Part shown: positions 4,713 through 7,103 of the stretch, one piece after another | Layout of the letters: the number at the start of each line of letters is the position of its first letter | Position numbering within the stretch: position 1 is the first letter of the stretch | Source: Chloroflexota bacterium | GTDB lineage: Bacteria; Chloroflexota; Limnocylindria; Limnocylindrales; CSP1-4 | Assembly (NCBI GenBank): GCA_021812735.1 | Contig: JAKAMV010000540.1 | Span: 1-7,103, forward strand | Length of the DNA: 7,103 nt | Direction: 5' to 3' | The notes under the pieces: model-generated | The model's input: only the letters and a program-made list of their open reading frames with translations | Told to the model about the DNA's origin: nothing | Databases searched by the model: none | Program-made: the position numbers and the translations under genes

Positions 4713-6393
4713 GCTCGGGCGAGCGCCGCTCGCGGCGCCCCGGGCGAGCGTGCCGCTCTGGAGCCGCGTCTACGGCTTCGGGAGTATCTACGCCAAGACG
4801 ATCCGCGATTCGCGGCTGGCCTTCATCATCATGGCCGGCCTGCTCGGGGCCATCCTGTTCGCCGGCGGCGCGGCCTTTGGCTCCGCGTACCACACGGCCG
4901 AGGCGCGTCGCGAACTGGACTCGCTCGTCGCGACCCTCCCGCCCGCCCTCAAGGGCCTCTACGGCAACCCCGTCAACGTCGAGACGCTCGGCGGCTCGCT
5001 CTGGTGGAAGTACGGACCGTGGTCCGCGCTGTTCGCGGGACTCTGGTCGATCCTGGCGCTCTCAGCGACGCTCGGCGCCGAGGTGCGCCAGGGCAGCCTC
5101 GAGTTCGTGGCCAGCGCGCCGCTGGGCCGGCGGCGGATCGCAGTGGAAAAGCTGGCCGCGCACCTGACCGTTGTGGTGGGCGTCATGGCGATCCTGGCGC
5201 TCGCCACGTGGGCGACCGGTGCGCTGTTCGGCAGCCTCCCCGGCGACGCGATTCCGCCCAGCGCGGCGATCGGGTTCGCCATCTGGGTTGGCCTCATGGG
5301 GCTCGCGTTCGGCTCGGTCGCCTTCGCGCTGGCCCCGTTCGTGGGCCGGGCCCCCGCGGCCGCTGCGGCGGGAGCGCTGATGGCCGCGGGCTACCTCGTG
5401 AACGGGTACCGGTCGACCGTGCCGGCGTTCTCGGGTACTGCGGACCTCACACCGTTCGGCTGGACCGCGGGGCATCTGCCGCTCGCTGGTCTGTACGACT
5501 GGCGCTCGCTGGTGCCGGTGGCGCTCCTCGCCGCGGTCCTGCTGGCTGGGGGCGTCGAGGCGTTCGCCCGGCGCGACCTGGGTATCACCGCCGCGATCCG
5601 CACGCCGGGGCTGCCGGCCGCGACGCTGGGGTTGCGCAGCCCGCTCGACCGCGCGTTCGGCGAGTTGCTGCCGGCCGCGCTGGTCTGGGGGCTCGGCATC
5701 GGCATCTACGGTCTGGTCGTCGCGGCTGCCAGCCGGTCGTTCGCCGACGAGATGCGCCGATCCCCGGATACCCTGAACACGTTCCGCGCGGTCTTCCCGG
5801 GTTACGACTTCGCGAGCGCGGGCGGGTTCCTCCAGCTGGTCTTCGTGCAGCTCGGGTTCATCGTGGCGGGATTCGCGGCTGCGACGCTCGTCGCAGGCTG
5901 GGCCTCCGACGAGACGGCCGGCAGGCTGGAGATGCTGCTGGCCACGCCGCTGGCGCGGGCGCGCTGGGCGGTCCTGTCCGGCATCGGCGCGTTCGCCGCG
6001 GTCGGCGTGGTCACCCTCCTCGCCGCGCTCGGGGTGGCGATCGGCGCGGCTTCGGCGGGTGGCGACCTTGCGACGCCGGTCCTCGGCACCGCCGCGCTCG
6101 GCCTCTACGCGCTCGCTGTGGCAGGGATTGGCGTCGCCGTCGGCGGGATCGTCCGGTCGTCGATCGCAGCCGAGGTGGCTGCGATGGTGGTCGTCGCGAC
6201 CTTCCTGGTCGATCTGCTCGCCCCCGCGCTGAACCTGCCCGCCTGGGTGCGCCAGCTCGCGCTGACCGCCCACTTCGGACAACCCATGATCGGACGCTGG
6301 GACGCCGCCGGGGTCGTCGTCAGCCTAGTCATCCCGGCCGTGGCGCTGGCGCTCGGGGGCTGGGGCATGACGCGCCGCGACATCGGACGATAG
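4702..6393 (+). CDS. ABC-2 type exporter permease, fused two-half form
   Basis: The 563-residue membrane protein is the channel partner of the preceding ATPase, overlapping it by 11 bases and lacking a strong ribosome binding site, so it is probably coupled. It has about twelve hydrophobic segments: near 38-60, 106-124, 151-176, 186-213, 218-236 and 268-287 in the first half, and 322-344, 376-399, 426-450, 458-482, 487-510 and 535-555 in the second. The halves are homologous. The loop GSLEFVASAPLGRRRIAV (131-148) aligns without gaps to GRLEMLLATPLARARWAV (407-424), 276 residues later, and each half ends in a matching RRDLG/RRDIG motif (290-294 and 558-562). The layout resembles the TnrB3-like group annotated as putative exporters of polyketide antibiotics. 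A polar loop at 61-105 between the first helices probably faces outside. The actual substrate is not evident. Confidence 0.9.
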   Translation: MAVELGRAPLAAPRASVPLWSRVYGFGSIYAKTIRDSRLAFIIMAGLLGAILFAGGAAFGSAYHTAEARRELDSLVATLPPALKGLYGNPVNVETLGGSLWWKYGPWSALFAGLWSILALSATLGAEVRQGSLEFVASAPLGRRRIAVEKLAAHLTVVVGVMAILALATWATGALFGSLPGDAIPPSAAIGFAIWVGLMGLAFGSVAFALAPFVGRAPAAAAAGALMAAGYLVNGYRSTVPAFSGTADLTPFGWTAGHLPLAGLYDWRSLVPVALLAAVLLAGGVEAFARRDLGITAAIRTPGLPAATLGLRSPLDRAFGELLPAALVWGLGIGIYGLVVAAASRSFADEMRRSPDTLNTFRAVFPGYDFASAGGFLQLVFVQLGFIVAGFAAATLVAGWASDETAGRLEMLLATPLARARWAVLSGIGAFAAVGVVTLLAALGVAIGAASAGGDLATPVLGTAALGLYALAVAGIGVAVGGIVRSSIAAEVAAMVVVATFLVDLLAPALNLPAWVRQLALTAHFGQPMIGRWDAAGVVVSLVIPAVALALGGWGMTRRDIGR

Positions 6394-6442
6394 GGACTGC
6401 GGGGCGCACCTCAGGCCATGCCCCCGTACCGGGTCGTCACAC

Positions 6443-6480
6443 CTGCGCCGGGCAGAATGGGGCCGTCGCAGCCGGCGCAG
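6443..6480. terminator. 9-bp inverted repeat between convergent genes
   Basis: CTGCGCCGG (6443-6451) is the exact reverse complement of CCGGCGCAG (6472-6480), with a 20-base loop. It lies between the permease stop at 6393 and the end of the convergent cupredoxin gene at 6529, where a bidirectional terminator would be expected. There is no T-run on either strand, so termination by this element alone is uncertain. Confidence 0.4.
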
Positions 6481-6496
6481 CGGCGCAGCGGCGCAC
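6473..6496. repeat. Three tandem 8-bp units
   Basis: CGGCGCAG is repeated directly at 6473-6480 and 6481-6488, then as CGGCGCAC at 6489-6496. A further GCAGCGGCGCAC occurs at 6511-6522. The array overlaps the right arm of the inverted repeat in the convergent spacer. It is most simply a slippage product in GC-rich non-coding DNA. Confidence 0.5.
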
Positions 6497-6528
6497 CGCG
6501 AGCGGAGCCCGCAGCGGCGCACGCCTGT

Positions 6529-6912
6529 TCATGCAGCCTCCACCAGGAGCCGGCCACGCAGCATCCCCATCTGGCAGGTGAACTCGTACTCACCGGGTTC
6601 GGTAGGCAGGAACTCGACCGGTACGACCTGGCCCTCGGGCAGCACGGCCGACTTGCCGAAGTCGGCCAGGACCACCTGCTCGGAGCAGGCCGCGGTCTCT
6701 TCGCGCCGGAAGAGGAGGCGCACCGGGCGCCCGGCCGCGACACGGATCGTGTCGGGCGTGTAGCCGCCCTTCACGAGCACCATGATCTGCTGGTATCCGT
6801 CCGACACTGTCGTGGCGGCGACCCCCTCCGCCCTCTTGAACCAGAAGAACCAGGCGACCGCCGCGATGGCCGCGAGGCCGGCGAGGGTGACGAGGATGCG
6901 GTCGGGGGTCAT
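6529..6912 (-). CDS. Membrane-anchored cupredoxin-like protein next to CopA
   Basis: The 127-residue protein begins with one hydrophobic segment (about 6-25) followed by KR, fitting an uncleaved anchor or signal peptide with the rest outside the membrane. Residues about 40-125 read as a small beta-sandwich of cupredoxin type: [18 protein letters not shown] (51-68), ACSEQVV (75-81), LPEGQVV (91-97) and [13 protein letters not shown] (105-117), then GRLLVEA. Candidate metal ligands are Cys76, Cys113, Met115 and Met117. The protein contains no histidine, so it cannot form a classical His2Cys blue-copper site. It probably binds Cu(I), or passes it on. A clear ribosome binding site (AAGGAG, around 6920-6925) lies seven bases before the ATG, and the start overlaps the stop of the CopA gene (ATGA). 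Linkage to a copper ATPase supports a copper role. The exact function is inferred. Confidence 0.85.
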   Translation of the reverse strand: MTPDRILVTLAGLAAIAAVAWFFWFKRAEGVAATTVSDGYQQIMVLVKGGYTPDTIRVAAGRPVRLLFRREETAACSEQVVLADFGKSAVLPEGQVVPVEFLPTEPGEYEFTCQMGMLRGRLLVEAA

Positions 6913-7103
6913 GCGGACACTCCTTCGAGCCGGAACCGCTTGAGGCGGTTGGCGTTGCTGATGACGGTCACGGAGCTGAACGACATGGCGAGGGCGGCGA
7001 GAATCGGCGAGAGCAGCAGCCCGCTGAACGGGTACAGCACGCCGAGCGCGATCGGGAGGCCCAGCCCGTTGTAGACGAAGGCGCCCACGAGGTTCTGGGT
7101 CAC
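6909..7103 (-). CDS. copA: Copper-type P1B ATPase, C-terminal end (cut by window edge)
   Basis: Only the last 64-65 residues are inside the window; the frame enters from the right edge at a GTG that is an internal valine rather than a start. The fragment holds the last two membrane helices of a heavy-metal P-type ATPase: [19 protein letters not shown], then [26 protein letters not shown]. The Tyr-Asn pair (fragment residues 11-12) and the Met-X3-Ser (Met40, Ser44) match the intramembrane copper-site residues known from CopA-type Cu(I) exporters, so a copper substrate is more likely than zinc or cadmium. The full protein would pump Cu(I) out of the cytoplasm. The stop overlaps the start of the cupredoxin-like gene downstream, so the two are co-transcribed. 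The N-terminal metal-binding, actuator and nucleotide domains lie outside the window. Confidence 0.93.
   Translation of the reverse strand: MTQNLVGAFVYNGLGLPIALGVLYPFSGLLLSPILAALAMSFSSVTVISNANRLKRFRLEGVSA

Noticed and set aside
5062..6282. 406-residue minus-strand open frame antisense to the permease gene, and the long plus-strand frame at 5004-6581
   Set aside because: Both are charged low-complexity shadows (Arg/Glu/Gly-rich) of the well-supported permease frame, common at this GC content.
6418..7074. 218-residue plus-strand open frame over the cupredoxin and copA genes
   Set aside because: The opposite strand encodes clear cupredoxin and CopA sequences with a ribosome binding site and coupled stop/start; the plus frame is a shadow.

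Overview
The window is about 7.1 kb of very GC-rich bacterial DNA with strong G/C preference at third codon positions. The genes are chained by 4-11 base stop/start overlaps, and one promoter appears to make a leaderless message. These traits, with a GbsR-type regulator next to an ABC-2 exporter whose two membrane halves are fused, fit a high-GC lineage such as Chloroflexota or Actinomycetota. The sequence alone does not settle which. I see no transposase, integrase, CRISPR array, toxin-antitoxin pair or phage gene. It looks like ordinary chromosome carrying export and copper-handling genes.

Left part (1-2731). A minus-strand gene is cut by the left edge; only its N-terminus is present, and it looks like an export signal. 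It is divergent from a plus-strand pair across about 490 bases of gene-free DNA. That spacer holds two perfect inverted repeats, a possible minus-strand promoter and a strong ribosome binding site. The plus-strand pair is a major facilitator superfamily (MFS) exporter whose stop codon overlaps the start of a PaiB-family FMN-binding split-barrel protein.

Middle (2732-3276). A complete tRNA-Gln (anticodon CUG, CCA encoded) is followed by about 365 bases without a credible gene. This stretch ends in short iterated repeats and a promoter with a perfect TTGACA -35 box placed so that transcription should start at or next to the ATG of the next gene.

Right-centre (3277-6393). A three-gene operon encodes a GbsR/MarR-type winged-helix repressor, an ABC ATPase with all nucleotide-binding motifs, and a 563-residue ABC-2 permease. 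The permease visibly contains two homologous halves. The likely arrangement is a self-regulated efflux pump: the repressor senses a compound or stress and controls the exporter encoded behind it. The substrate cannot be read from the sequence.

Right end (6394-7103). On the minus strand, converging on the ABC operon, lie the C-terminal 65 codons of a CopA-type copper P-type ATPase and, overlapping its stop, a small membrane-anchored cupredoxin-like protein. The latter has Cys and Met candidate ligands but no histidine. Together they suggest copper export plus copper capture outside the membrane. A 9-bp inverted repeat sits between the convergent units.

Nothing here demands a wholly new system. 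The best leads are the leaderless promoter of the efflux operon, the histidine-free cupredoxin coupled to CopA, the structured divergent spacer at the left, and the coupling of a PaiB protein to an MFS exporter.
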